NCBI GenBank assembly: GCA_012728855.1
Contig: JAAYEH010000049.1
Location: 1-37,610, forward strand
DNA length: 37,610 nucleotides
Direction of reading: 5' to 3'
Origin: Rhodopirellula sp.
GTDB taxonomy: Bacteria > Planctomycetota > Planctomycetia > Pirellulales > Thermoguttaceae
In this document: positions 1 to 7,825 of the stretch, piece by piece
How positions within the stretch are numbered: the first letter of the stretch is position 1
How the letters are laid out: the number at the start of each line of letters is the position of its first letter
The notes under the pieces: generated by a model
Databases searched by the model: none
Told to the model about the DNA's origin: nothing
The model's input: only the letters and a program-made list of their open reading frames with translations
Position numbers and translations under genes: made by a program

Positions 1-69
1 CGGGGACTGGCTCCGAGCCAAATAGCTTCTGCCGGTAAAAAACACGGATTGGCGAGGTATCTGTCCCCG
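1..69. repeat. Left-truncated GGGGAC imperfect-palindrome element (copy E1)
   Basis: The window opens with CGGGGACTGGCTCC, answered by GGTATCTGTCCCCG at about 56-69. The two arms carry the family mark, CTGG in one arm and CAG in the other. The distance between the GGGGAC and GTCCCC cores is 67 bp, against 66 bp in the copy at 6421-6518. The outer part of the left arm lies before the window, so full length and flanking duplication cannot be judged. Confidence 0.5.
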
Positions 70-651
70 TTTTTCAGCCATGCCCAAGAACCTGCTTGAC
101 ATAGCGCGCCGCATCGACCATGCTTAGACAACAGTACTGGACACACGATCACGTCCGGTCCCGGAGCCGGATCCCGCCGCTTTCGCGGCCCTGCTCCGCA
201 GCTCATTGGCAATTCGATTGATGATTCGATTCTCCCGCCGGTCGGCGGAGAAGATCGCGGTCCCTTTCCGCCTCCACATGCCCACCGTACGCGCATCGTA
301 CGAAGCGGGACTCCAGCAGCGCGAGAAACCGGCACCTCCTCCCCCAGAAGCGCGTGGCCACCATGTCCCCTCGGATTTGAGAAATCGCCAACTTGGTGGC
401 CACACCGACACGACCATAAGACATCCATACGGGATGGAGTGTCTGTCGAGCTTTGGCCGCTCACTTCCGCCGGGCGGCGGGACGAGCCGACCGGATTCTT
501 GCGCAGGTGTCACGCGCGGGCCGTCGCTGGCTGCACGGGATCGCGCCGGCGCGAGAAGCTTTCGCGTAACGTGGCAGGCGTAAGACGCGCGCGGCTGGTA
601 ACTCGCGAATCAGGCGGTCGCACTCTCCCCGACGCGAGCCAATGGGCCGCG
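70..651. other. Stretch without a supportable gene
   Basis: Open frames exist on both strands, but none shows a recognisable domain, a ribosome binding site with a sensible start, or a protein-like composition; they are Arg/Pro/Gly-rich as expected from random GC-rich DNA. I recognise no RNA gene here. It may be decayed sequence beyond the end of the MnmE-like gene. Confidence 0.5.
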
Positions 652-671
652 GTCAGGCTGGAAAGCCTGAC
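652..671. terminator. GTCAGGCT/AGCCTGAC stem-loop downstream of the MnmE-like gene
   Basis: A perfect 8-bp inverted repeat (GTCAGGCT and AGCCTGAC) encloses a GGAA loop. It lies just downstream, in the minus direction, of the MnmE-like gene. The same core (GGCTTTCCAGCC on the other strand) recurs at 35317 and 36620, so it is a repeated element. There is no clear U-tract, so a terminator role is inferred from position and structure only. Confidence 0.45.
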
Positions 672-684
672 GCAGACATGCTAA

Positions 685-782
685 GAGCCTATCCCAAAAC
701 CGCCGGGGACTGGCTCATTTTGCGGAGTCTTCGGAGCAAAATGTGCCTGTCCCCCTCTCCGCCAAGGTTTTGGGATAGGCTC
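685..782. repeat. 98-bp imperfect-palindrome element (copy E2) with TAA flanks, inserted in a gene end
   Basis: The outer arms are an inverted repeat, AGAGCCTATCCCAAAACC at 684-701 and its exact complement at 766-783. Inner arms GGGGACTGGCTCATTTTGC and GCAAAATGTGCCTGTCCCC pair with only two mismatches, both A-A or T-T type. TAA occurs on each side (682-684 and 783-785), as expected of a 3-bp target duplication. The ends begin GAG and the target fits TNA, which resembles the IS1031 group of IS5-family elements (from memory, not checked). It carries no transposase and so looks like a MITE. It supplies the last 22 codons of the MnmE-like gene. Confidence 0.7.
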
Positions 783-1839
783 TAAGAGCTTCGATCTGCG
801 CCTGCGTAAAAGGTACAGCGGCGCCGGCCGGCGGAACCTCGGGCACAAGCCGCTGGGCAATCGCCGCCGCCAAGGCGTCGATCCCGTCTCCGCGGGTTGC
901 GCTGGTCGAGAGCCCCTCGCGCCGCGGCGGGCCATCAGGGGCCATGATATCGCACTTGTTATGAACCACCAAACTCCGCGGATACGTTTCAAACAGCCGC
1001 TGATCCTCATCGGACCACGGGCGGCTCGCATCGAAGACGAGCACAGCAAGGTCGGCCGCCGCCAAACGCTCTTCAGCCAGCGCGATGCCGGCCTGCTCGA
1101 CGGGCGAGGCGCCGTCGCGGAGGCCGGCGGTGTCGGAAAGTTCCACCGGCCAGCCGTCCAAAGCGGTCGTGGCCGTGACCACGTCGCGCGTCGTTCCGGG
1201 AAGCGGATCCACCAGGGCGCGCTGGTAACCGACCAGCGAGTTGATGAGGCTGCTCTTGCCGACATTGGGTCGCCCGGCGAGCACTACCTGCCAAGGGGCC
1301 GTCAGGTGCAATCCCAACGGCGCCCGGGCCAGGAGACGATCGATCTGTTGGCGAGCTTGATCGACCTGTCCCTCGCCGAGCAACGCCTGAATATCATCCA
1401 TTGCCCGACGCAGTGCCCCTTGGTACTGGTCCAAGAGGATTTCCGCCGCTCGTTGTGTGCGGGCTTCTGCCAGCGCGATGTGGGCCTCGGCGGCGATCGG
1501 GTCTTGATGGTGGGAACGGGTCCATTGGCGCCAGTCCGTGCGGCGGCAACCGGCCGCGGCGAGAAGCTCCGTCAGTCTTGCCACGGCCGCGTGACCGCCG
1601 TGGCAATGGATTTCCACCGCTTGCTCCGATGCGGCATGGACAATCACCTCCTCGCCCGGTTCGGGACCGAAACGGCCGAAAACCACCCGTTCCGGCGGAT
1701 ACGACGACAGATCCCGCCCAGTCGCCGGACGAAAATGCCGGGCCACGACGTCTCGCGCGCCGAGGCCTTCCACACGCAGCGTGGCAACGGCGCCGCGCCC
1801 GGGCGGAGTGAGTTCGGCGACGACTGCCATGAGCGTCAT
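715..1839 (-). CDS. Short MnmE/TrmE-like GTPase with a replaced C-terminus
   Basis: This 374-aa protein belongs to the MnmE (TrmE) GTPase family, whose full-length members make the cmnm5/nm5 modification of wobble uridine with MnmG. An N-terminal folate-binding-like domain (about 1-95) precedes a helical part and the G domain: GRPNVGKS at 189-196, GTTRD at 215-219, DTAG at 236-239 and NKCD at 294-297. The family's C-terminal Cys motif (CIGK) is absent, and the usual helical stretch before the G domain is poorly conserved. Residues 353-374 are encoded by the inserted 98-bp element. The ATG at 1839 overlaps the TGA of the upstream gene (ATGA), which decides the start. Planctomycetes often carry such short forms, so it may be a paralog with another role; tRNA modification activity is doubtful. 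Confidence 0.8.
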   Translation of the reverse strand: MTLMAVVAELTPPGRGAVATLRVEGLGARDVVARHFRPATGRDLSSYPPERVVFGRFGPEPGEEVIVHAASEQAVEIHCHGGHAAVARLTELLAAAGCRRTDWRQWTRSHHQDPIAAEAHIALAEARTQRAAEILLDQYQGALRRAMDDIQALLGEGQVDQARQQIDRLLARAPLGLHLTAPWQVVLAGRPNVGKSSLINSLVGYQRALVDPLPGTTRDVVTATTALDGWPVELSDTAGLRDGASPVEQAGIALAEERLAAADLAVLVFDASRPWSDEDQRLFETYPRSLVVHNKCDIMAPDGPPRREGLSTSATRGDGIDALAAAIAQRLVPEVPPAGAAVPFTQAQIEALRAYPKTLAERGTGTFCSEDSAK

Positions 1840-4800
1840 TCCCGCGGCAGAGCCGCTATGTCGATCAGTTGCCCGTCGGCGAGCAGCTTGACGCACACCG
1901 GTTTCGCCCCCTTGGGCAATTCCTTCAACGAGAACTCGGCACTTTCTGCGAGCGGCTTGCCTAGAAGCGACTCGCCGTTGGCATCGCAGAGGCTGACCTG
2001 GGCATCGCTGGCGGCGCCGGTCACCGTTGCTCTTACGGCATCGCCGTTCCGCGCGACCGTCAGACGCTTGGGCAGGCGGACGAGGCAGCCGACATCGTCC
2101 TGGGCCAGCAGTGCCTCGACGACAACTCCATCGGCCACCGGCGGGCACTCGACCTCGATGCTGCGGAGCAAGTCGAAGACATGCTCGTCCTGCTTAAGCT
2201 GGATCGGCAGAGCCGGCCCGGAGAATGTGTGACCGGTGGCATTGTAGAGCGTAAAGATCGTCTTCTCGCCGTGCTGGAATCGGTTGGCGTAGACGTACTG
2301 CGCCGCCGTGGGGATCAGCGGTTCGCACCGGCGGGCGGCAAAGACGTCCTCGTTCTCCCGCAGGATCCGGTCATAGGCGAGCGGATAGTAGCTGCCAAAC
2401 GACTCCACGGCATTCCAGAACCGCTTGCGGTGTTTGAGGTCGGCCCCGCGGTGGTCCAACTCGTAGGCCTTGCACTCGGGGAAATAGAACCGCTGCAAGT
2501 TGCATTCCAACGGCCGCAGTTCGGTGGCTTGCACCGTCACGTCGTAGGTGATGCAGCCTTCGAGGTACTGGAGCAGATAGTCGTAGCCGGGGTGCTCGGT
2601 GGTAAGGACCGAGTCGGGCTTGACCTGGTCCATCGCCTCGCGCACGAGCCGGGTCGACTCGGCAACGGCGCGTTGCCACTCGGTGGTGCCGCGCTCGGCG
2701 TAGGTGTGCTGGTGCAGTGTGCTGAAACAAGCCGAGCCGCGGTGACCGTACTCATCGAGCCGAATGCCGTCGGCGCCGGTCTCGCGCATGACGCGGCCCA
2801 TCGTTTCAGCGACCCACTGGCGGTAGCCAGCCACGTCGAGACAGGGGTTCCACGCCTCGTAGTGGCTCTGCTGCTTGCCGTCGGCCTGGACGACGCCCCA
2901 TTTTTCGCCCCACTGGCGGCCGTACTTCGTGTTGTAATCAGCGCGAAATGGATCGGTATAAAGGGTGGCCATCGCTCCCATGCGGCGATACGTGTCGATC
3001 GCTTCGCGGAGAGCGGGTAGGCCGCCCCAGCGCTGGTTGTAGCCGTCGTAATCGCCGGGATTGTTGGAGAACATCTTCTTGCCTGTAACGGGGTCGGGCA
3101 GGAAGTAGCCCTTCCACCGCTGGTAGGCCGCCGCGCCGATCTTCTCCTCCAATTCGTCAAAGGGCGTGCCGAAGGGGCCCAACGGCGACCATTCCCACCA
3201 CGACATCAGCTCGATGCAATCGCAGCGGGGCTGGACGAAATCGGTGCGGTACTTGCCATCGGCGAACAGGGGACTTTGGCCCCAGCCCGCGGCGATCATG
3301 TTGTGAATCGATTTGAGCTTCGAGGGGTAGGGGCGGAATTTCCAGACGTGATGGCACCAATCCGCGTAGTCGCGCATCGGCCCGCGCCAATCGCCGGCGT
3401 GGGCCTTCAACGCCACATCCTTCACCTCGAACGCTTTGCCGCTGGCGCGGGTGCGGCGGAGGTACTCGTAGGTGAGGCCGATCCCCGGGATCTGCTCCAG
3501 CGAGTTGGTCCACGTGAACTCCTCGGTGGTTGGCGGGGTGCTCTTGTCGCCGCTTACTTCTCGCCGGCCGGGGATATGCTTGCGCAGGGCCAGCACTTTG
3601 TGCCGTCCGTCGTCGTCGGTACACCAGACGGCCAGCCCGCCGCCCTTGGCGGGACTGAAGAGATCGATCAACTGAAACAGCGCCTCATGGTCGCCGTAGC
3701 CGCGGCGGATCAGCGCCGGCACGTCGGCCATGATCCCTCCGCCCCAGGGGAAGAAATAGTAGTCGTCAGCCGGTTCGTCGGAAATCGCCAGCCCGGAGAA
3801 GTGGGGAAAGGCGGTCTTGAAGTGGACCGGCGTATCCGAGCGGTTGGTCAGCTTCAAGCCCATCCGCAGGGCATCGTCGATCCACACCGACATCTCCGCC
3901 TCCAACCCTGCCGCTTCGCAGGCCAACCGAGCCGTGAATCCCTGGCGGGCGGCGGCTGGGGCGATCGATTGGCAGGTGAATTCGCGGGAGCCGGTGTAGC
4001 GTTTGCCGTCGACCTCGACCAAGAAGAGCCCATTATCCTCGGGGTTGCGGACCATTTCCGATGCGGTAAGTTCGTTGTAGAGCGAGACAAGCTTCAGCAG
4101 CTTCCCCTCGGTCCGCTGGAAGCGGCAACGCAGATTGTCGTTCTCCAACAGCACCGTCTCCCCCTCGATCCGCGACGTTGGCGGACGGCGAACCACGGCG
4201 CCCTGGGGCGGGGCCATCTTCGGCGCCATATCGATCTTCGCCGAGTGGGGATGGTAATCCCTGGCAGCTTCCAGCTCAAACCGGACGAGTGAATTCGACG
4301 CAGCGAGTTGGATTCCCGTCGGCCTCGCGTCACGATCGGGAGGGAGTGTGGCGGTGAACCGGGGCCCTTTGGCCTTCGCGGGCGGCGAGATCGGCTGCCG
4401 TTGGTCGTTGAGCCAGTGGAACTCGAAGGCCCGATCGCCGTCGATTTCCAACGTGACCCGTAGCGGCGAAAGCGGGTCGAGAGCTTCGACGTCCCATTCC
4501 GCCCGCGTTACGCCGGTGTGGGCGCCGACGTATTGCAGGACACCGGCCGGATCCATCAATCGATTTTCCTTGGCCGACCAGACGGACTGGATCGTCCGCG
4601 GCCCGCTAAGCAGGTAGAGCCGTACCATGTACTCGCCCTTGCCGCCGGTCGCCGTCAGTTTGTCGTCCTGCCACTGGCTCGTTTTGCTGAACTTCACCTG
4701 GCTGTTGGCGGTGGGCACGGTGTTGTCGATGCCGAGGTAGAGGTAATCGTCGGGCCGTTGCTTTTCGGTGGGGAGCAGGTGGAAGACGATCTCGTTGGGG

Positions 4801-5279
4801 CCGCGTACCAGCATATCCTTGGGAATGGGATAATCGTGCCAGCGGAATCCGTATCCGCCGGCGCCCTTCTCGTTATAGATCGGCAGGTCGGCACCGGTGA
4901 GGACGGGAATCGGCTTGCCGTTGACGACGATTTCCAAAGCCTCGTCCAGTCCGTTGGGCTGCGGCAACTCGATCTGGGAGTAGTCGCGAACGGTGAAATA
5001 GACCGAGAGGCGGACCTCGCCGGCGCGGTTCCAGACGTCGTCGGGTACGGCGCTAAGGTCGAGGATCTTCTTGGCCTCGTAATCCGGACCGCGCTGGTGC
5101 GTGATCCCCGTCGTGGTGCCGCCCCAGTTGCCGTGGTCGTCGCGGACGACATAGGCGCCGTCGGAGAGTTTTTCTACGAGGGAAGGCGTTGCGAAGGTGT
5201 TTGGACTTAGGGAAGAGTAAATGACCAGGCAGGATAGAATGGTCGTCCATCGAGAAATTGGGTTCTTGTCATTGGTCAT
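1836..5279 (-). CDS. Large secreted glycoside-hydrolase-like TIM-barrel protein (DUF6259 type)
   Basis: This is a 1147-aa protein with an N-terminal export signal (hydrophobic stretch about residues 11-30, probable cleavage near FA-TPS). Beta-rich N-terminal parts (about 40-600) precede a TIM-barrel-like region (about 640-960) and a beta-sandwich end. The barrel contains GADGIRLDEYG near residue 838, in the position where GH31/36/101-type enzymes carry an acidic catalytic residue. The layout matches the DUF6259 group of putative glycosidases, seen mostly in planctomycetes and related phyla; the family name is from memory. The substrate is unknown. It follows hypE by about 50 bp and overlaps the MnmE-like gene by 4 bp. 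The only plausible ATG lies inside an AATGACC-type repeat tract. Confidence 0.8.
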   Translation of the reverse strand: MTNDKNPISRWTTILSCLVIYSSLSPNTFATPSLVEKLSDGAYVVRDDHGNWGGTTTGITHQRGPDYEAKKILDLSAVPDDVWNRAGEVRLSVYFTVRDYSQIELPQPNGLDEALEIVVNGKPIPVLTGADLPIYNEKGAGGYGFRWHDYPIPKDMLVRGPNEIVFHLLPTEKQRPDDYLYLGIDNTVPTANSQVKFSKTSQWQDDKLTATGGKGEYMVRLYLLSGPRTIQSVWSAKENRLMDPAGVLQYVGAHTGVTRAEWDVEALDPLSPLRVTLEIDGDRAFEFHWLNDQRQPISPPAKAKGPRFTATLPPDRDARPTGIQLAASNSLVRFELEAARDYHPHSAKIDMAPKMAPPQGAVVRRPPTSRIEGETVLLENDNLRCRFQRTEGKLLKLVSLYNELTASEMVRNPEDNGLFLVEVDGKRYTGSREFTCQSIAPAAARQGFTARLACEAAGLEAEMSVWIDDALRMGLKLTNRSDTPVHFKTAFPHFSGLAISDEPADDYYFFPWGGGIMADVPALIRRGYGDHEALFQLIDLFSPAKGGGLAVWCTDDDGRHKVLALRKHIPGRREVSGDKSTPPTTEEFTWTNSLEQIPGIGLTYEYLRRTRASGKAFEVKDVALKAHAGDWRGPMRDYADWCHHVWKFRPYPSKLKSIHNMIAAGWGQSPLFADGKYRTDFVQPRCDCIELMSWWEWSPLGPFGTPFDELEEKIGAAAYQRWKGYFLPDPVTGKKMFSNNPGDYDGYNQRWGGLPALREAIDTYRRMGAMATLYTDPFRADYNTKYGRQWGEKWGVVQADGKQQSHYEAWNPCLDVAGYRQWVAETMGRVMRETGADGIRLDEYGHRGSACFSTLHQHTYAERGTTEWQRAVAESTRLVREAMDQVKPDSVLTTEHPGYDYLLQYLEGCITYDVTVQATELRPLECNLQRFYFPECKAYELDHRGADLKHRKRFWNAVESFGSYYPLAYDRILRENEDVFAARRCEPLIPTAAQYVYANRFQHGEKTIFTLYNATGHTFSGPALPIQLKQDEHVFDLLRSIEVECPPVADGVVVEALLAQDDVGCLVRLPKRLTVARNGDAVRATVTGAASDAQVSLCDANGESLLGKPLAESAEFSLKELPKGAKPVCVKLLADGQLIDIAALPRE

Positions 5280-5299
5280 TGGTCATTTGTCATTGGTTG
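5269..5299. repeat. Tandem TCATTGG/TCATTTG tract overlapping a start codon
   Basis: Four near-copies of a seven-base unit (on the minus strand AATGACC or AATGACA) lie in the short gap between hypE and the glycosidase-like gene. The ATG at 5279 is one of several ATGs in the tract, in different frames. No Shine-Dalgarno sequence is visible in front of it. Confidence 0.65.
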
Positions 5300-5329
5300 G
5301 AGGGTTGCTGGCGTGGCGGCGCTGGGCAG

Positions 5330-6403
5330 TTAACAGATGCGGGGCATTTGCTCGCCGGAAAGGAGATCGAGGATGCGGCCTCCGCCGAGAGGGCCGCGGA
5401 GTTCGACCAGGCCGGGATGGTGGTCGAGGACCGTGCCGATGATCGACGCCTGGGGAGCGCTGGGGTGCCGGCGCATTTCGTCGAGGATGCGGTCGGCGGC
5501 ATGAGGGGCAACGAAGGCCACCAGGCGGCCCTCGTTGGCTACGTACAGCGGGTCGAGACCGAGCAACTCGCACGCGCCGGCGACTGGTTCGGCTATAGGA
5601 ATCGCCGCTTCGTTTAGCTCGACGCCTACGGCCATATCTTTGGCGATTTCATTCAGCGCGGAAGCGAGCCCGCCGCGGGTGAGATCGCGCAGGCAGTGGA
5701 CCGCCTGGGGGTCGGCGGCGAGCATGGTTTCGACCAGGCCCCAGAGCGATCCGCAGTCGCTGTCCAGAGCGCCTTGGAACTCCAGCCCTTCGCGCACCGA
5801 CATGATGGCGATGCCGTGCCGGCCCAGGTCGCCGCTGACGAGGATGCGATCGCCGACGGTGACACGCCGCGGGGACACGTCGATCCCCTCGGCGACGACG
5901 CCGATGCCGGCGGTGTTGATAAACACCCCGTCCCCCTTGCCGCGGTCGACCACCTTGGTGTCGCCGGTAACGATTTTTACGCCGATCTCACTTGCCGTGG
6001 CGCGCATCGAGGCGACGATTCGCTGGAGTGAGTCCATCGTCAGCCCTTCCTCGAGGATCATTCCTACGCTGAGCCAGCGTGGTCTCGCCCCGGCCATCGC
6101 CAGGTCGTTTGCCGTGCCATAAACGGCCAGCTTGCCGATGTCGCCGCCCGGGAAGAACAAGGGGCTGACGACGAACGTGTCGGTGGTAAAGGCCACGCGG
6201 GCATCGCCCAAGGGGAGCACCGCGCTGTCGTGCGGCACGCTCTTTTCTTCCGTGCCGCCGGTGCCGAACGCCGGCAGAAACATCTGTTCGATGAGGTTCC
6301 GCATCAGCCGCCCGCCGCCGCCGTGGGCCATCTGCACGGTGCTGTAGGTCTGGCGGGGAGCAGGGCAACTCAAGCGGAACTCGCGGTCGGGATCATTGCT
6401 CAT
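5330..6403 (-). CDS. hypE: Hydrogenase maturation protein HypE (carbamoyl dehydratase)
   Basis: HypE receives a carbamoyl group from HypF on its C-terminal cysteine and dehydrates it with ATP to a thiocyanate, the source of the cyanide ligand of [NiFe]-hydrogenase. The 357-aa protein has the PurM/AIR-synthase fold: the glycine-rich AHGGGGRLM start, TTDTFVV, ANDLAMAGA, TGDTKVV, and LTRGGLAS. It ends with the diagnostic PRIC, the terminal Cys being the carbamoyl acceptor. Length is normal and all key residues are present. The ATG at 6403 has no good ribosome binding site. No hydrogenase structural gene and no other hyp gene lies in the window. A 98-bp palindrome separates it from the PII gene upstream. 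Confidence 0.93.
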   Translation of the reverse strand: MSNDPDREFRLSCPAPRQTYSTVQMAHGGGGRLMRNLIEQMFLPAFGTGGTEEKSVPHDSAVLPLGDARVAFTTDTFVVSPLFFPGGDIGKLAVYGTANDLAMAGARPRWLSVGMILEEGLTMDSLQRIVASMRATASEIGVKIVTGDTKVVDRGKGDGVFINTAGIGVVAEGIDVSPRRVTVGDRILVSGDLGRHGIAIMSVREGLEFQGALDSDCGSLWGLVETMLAADPQAVHCLRDLTRGGLASALNEIAKDMAVGVELNEAAIPIAEPVAGACELLGLDPLYVANEGRLVAFVAPHAADRILDEMRRHPSAPQASIIGTVLDHHPGLVELRGPLGGGRILDLLSGEQMPRIC

Positions 6404-6420
6404 CGATTCGCCGATTCTAA

Positions 6421-6518
6421 AAAGCCCTTACAAAACGGGGACAGGCACCCTCGTCTCGATTTCCTTTTGCTGGTTGCTGACAATCGTCGGGAGCCAGTCC
6501 CCGTTTTGTAAGGGCTTC
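6421..6518. repeat. 98-bp imperfect-palindrome element (copy E3) with TAA flanks, at a stop codon
   Basis: The left arm AAGCCCTTACAAAACGGGGAC starting at 6422 pairs exactly with the right arm ending at 6517. The pairing continues as GGCACC against GGAGCC with two mismatches, at the same two core positions as in the copy at 685-782. TAA flanks it at 6418-6420 and 6519-6521. The element length, 98 bp, equals that of the other TAA-flanked copy. It lies between the PII gene and hypE and supplies the last base of the PII stop codon. As RNA it would be a long hairpin that could attenuate readthrough into hypE. Confidence 0.7.
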
Positions 6519-6853
6519 TAAATGGAGATGCCCCCTTCGCCTTCCGCTCCCACCGGCGGTAGAATTGCCGGCAGGACGAAGATCTTGCCGTCTCCCATCC
6601 GTCCGGTGCGGGCGACCTCGACGATGGTGCGGATCACCTCTTCCACGCGGAGGTCGTCGACCCAAAGGCTGATCTCGACCTTGGGCAGAAAGGCCAGCGA
6701 ATATTCGCTCCCCACGTACTCATCGAGGTAGCTCTTCTGGCGTCCGTAGCCCTTGACCTCTCGAACGCCACACGCTTCCAACGGCGCATGCTTCAGCGCC
6801 TCGAGCACTCGCTCGACCAGGTACGGCTTGACGATGGCGATGACTTCCTTCAC
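6518..6853 (-). CDS. PII-family signal-transduction protein
   Basis: This 111-aa protein is a PII (GlnB/GlnK-like) trimeric regulator, a family that senses ATP/ADP and 2-oxoglutarate. The opening VIAIVKPYLVERVLEAL and VKGYGRQ at 34-40 are typical; the T-loop spans about 37-55, with Tyr51 (the uridylylation site of enteric PII) in SEYSLAFLPK; TGRMGDGKIFV at 83-93 is the B-loop. The tail, GAEGEGGISI, departs from GlnB. The T-loop SYLDEY and overall look recall the PII-NG group reported near metal-efflux genes (from memory, low certainty). No amtB or glnA is adjacent. The start is GTG. The stop TAG is completed by the neighbouring 98-bp repeat. It probably shares a transcript with the lipoate ligase gene 86 bp upstream. 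Confidence 0.88.
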   Translation of the reverse strand: MKEVIAIVKPYLVERVLEALKHAPLEACGVREVKGYGRQKSYLDEYVGSEYSLAFLPKVEISLWVDDLRVEEVIRTIVEVARTGRMGDGKIFVLPAILPPVGAEGEGGISI

Positions 6854-6939
6854 GAAACCAGCCCGGGGCGGGGAGTGGGGGGATGACTGCCTCTTTTCAA
6901 TCTACCGACCCGACGGGCAAAGGGAAAGAGCCTGGCGTA

Positions 6940-7653
6940 CTACCGATTCCATTCGTCCCGGCCGTACCGCTCGACGACAAGCTCCGCCGTCCTCTGGCGG
7001 GGCCACTCGGGATGGGATTTGTCGGCTTGCCACGCTTCGGCCACGGCCTGTCGAATCTCTCCGCTGGAAAGCGGCAGATTCGCGACAAATGCCCTATGCG
7101 AGCGTCCACTACGATACTCCGGTTGACGCGGAGGCATCTTCAGGCATCGCTCGACCAGTTCCAGCGGGAAATCAAACAGCAGGGTACCGTGATAGAGGAG
7201 ATGGTCGCGTTTGCAGCGGACACTATTGCCCGACACTTTCTTGCCGCCGACCGCCAGGTCGCTGATCCCTTGCGGCTCGACTCCGCGAACCAACCGCTCC
7301 AGCGCCGCAGCCATCGTGTTCATCACGAAAGCGTGGGCGTGATCGAGCAACCGCAGCGCCGGCCGTCGCCGATAGCTGAGCACAACGGCATACATCAAAC
7401 ACCCTGGCCCAGTGACAATCGCCGCTCCCCCGCTGACTCGGCGGAACGCCAGGATACCCAATTCCCGACAAGCCTCCAGGCAGACCTCCTCCTCCATCCG
7501 CGACGAACGGCCCACGACGACCATCGGCTCCGCCGGTTCCCAGAGGCGGAGCGTTTCCAGCGGCTGGCCGGCTCGTTCGGCCTGGTCGAGCAGAGCCTCG
7601 TCGAGGGCGAGGTTTTCGGCGGGCGATGGGAGGGTTAGATCGAGCAGATACAT
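6940..7653 (-). CDS. Lipoate-protein ligase A family protein
   Basis: This 237-aa protein has the BPL/LplA/LipB catalytic fold, which moves lipoate or octanoate onto the lipoyl domains of 2-oxoacid dehydrogenases and the glycine cleavage H protein. RRVSGG at 71-76 is the substrate-binding glycine loop. VGGKKVSGNSVR at about 135-146 has the conserved lysine that contacts the acyl-adenylate, and YHGTLLFD follows. The large C-terminal domain of E. coli LplA is missing, as in many short LplA or LipM-type proteins, so ligase and octanoyltransferase cannot be told apart here. No lipoyl-dependent enzyme gene is nearby. The ATG at 7653 gives the family's usual N-terminus, although no good ribosome binding site precedes it. 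Confidence 0.85.
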   Translation of the reverse strand: MYLLDLTLPSPAENLALDEALLDQAERAGQPLETLRLWEPAEPMVVVGRSSRMEEEVCLEACRELGILAFRRVSGGAAIVTGPGCLMYAVVLSYRRRPALRLLDHAHAFVMNTMAAALERLVRGVEPQGISDLAVGGKKVSGNSVRCKRDHLLYHGTLLFDFPLELVERCLKMPPRQPEYRSGRSHRAFVANLPLSSGEIRQAVAEAWQADKSHPEWPRQRTAELVVERYGRDEWNR

Positions 7654-7776
7654 GGGCGATGATTCTGATTTGCCGTTCGAGTTACCAATAGGGGGCTCCC
7701 AAGCCGCTCGCCGCGTTTTCGCAGGGAAGAGGCGGAGATTGGAATCGCCCGACTATCCAATGCATAAGAATCTCAG

Positions 7777-7795
7777 TATACTAGTTCAAGGAGAG
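7777..7795 (+). promoter_or_regulatory. Possible -10 box and ribosome binding site for the toxin-antitoxin pair
   Basis: TATACT at 7777-7782 is one mismatch from the sigma-70 -10 consensus, but no good -35 box lies 16-18 bp upstream. AAGGAG at about 7788-7793 stands two bases before an ATG at 7796, which is too close for an ideal Shine-Dalgarno sequence. These are weak signs only. Confidence 0.3.
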
Positions 7796-7825
7796 ATGAA
7801 GTTGCTACACCCCGGGGCCGGTTTG

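Noticed and set aside
124..684. Several overlapping small frames on both strands
   Set aside because: None has a ribosome binding site, a domain or plausible composition.
961..2232. A 423-codon frame on the plus strand opposite the MnmE-like gene
   Set aside because: It is antisense to a gene with clear GTPase motifs and has no recognisable domain; long open antisense frames are expected at this GC content.
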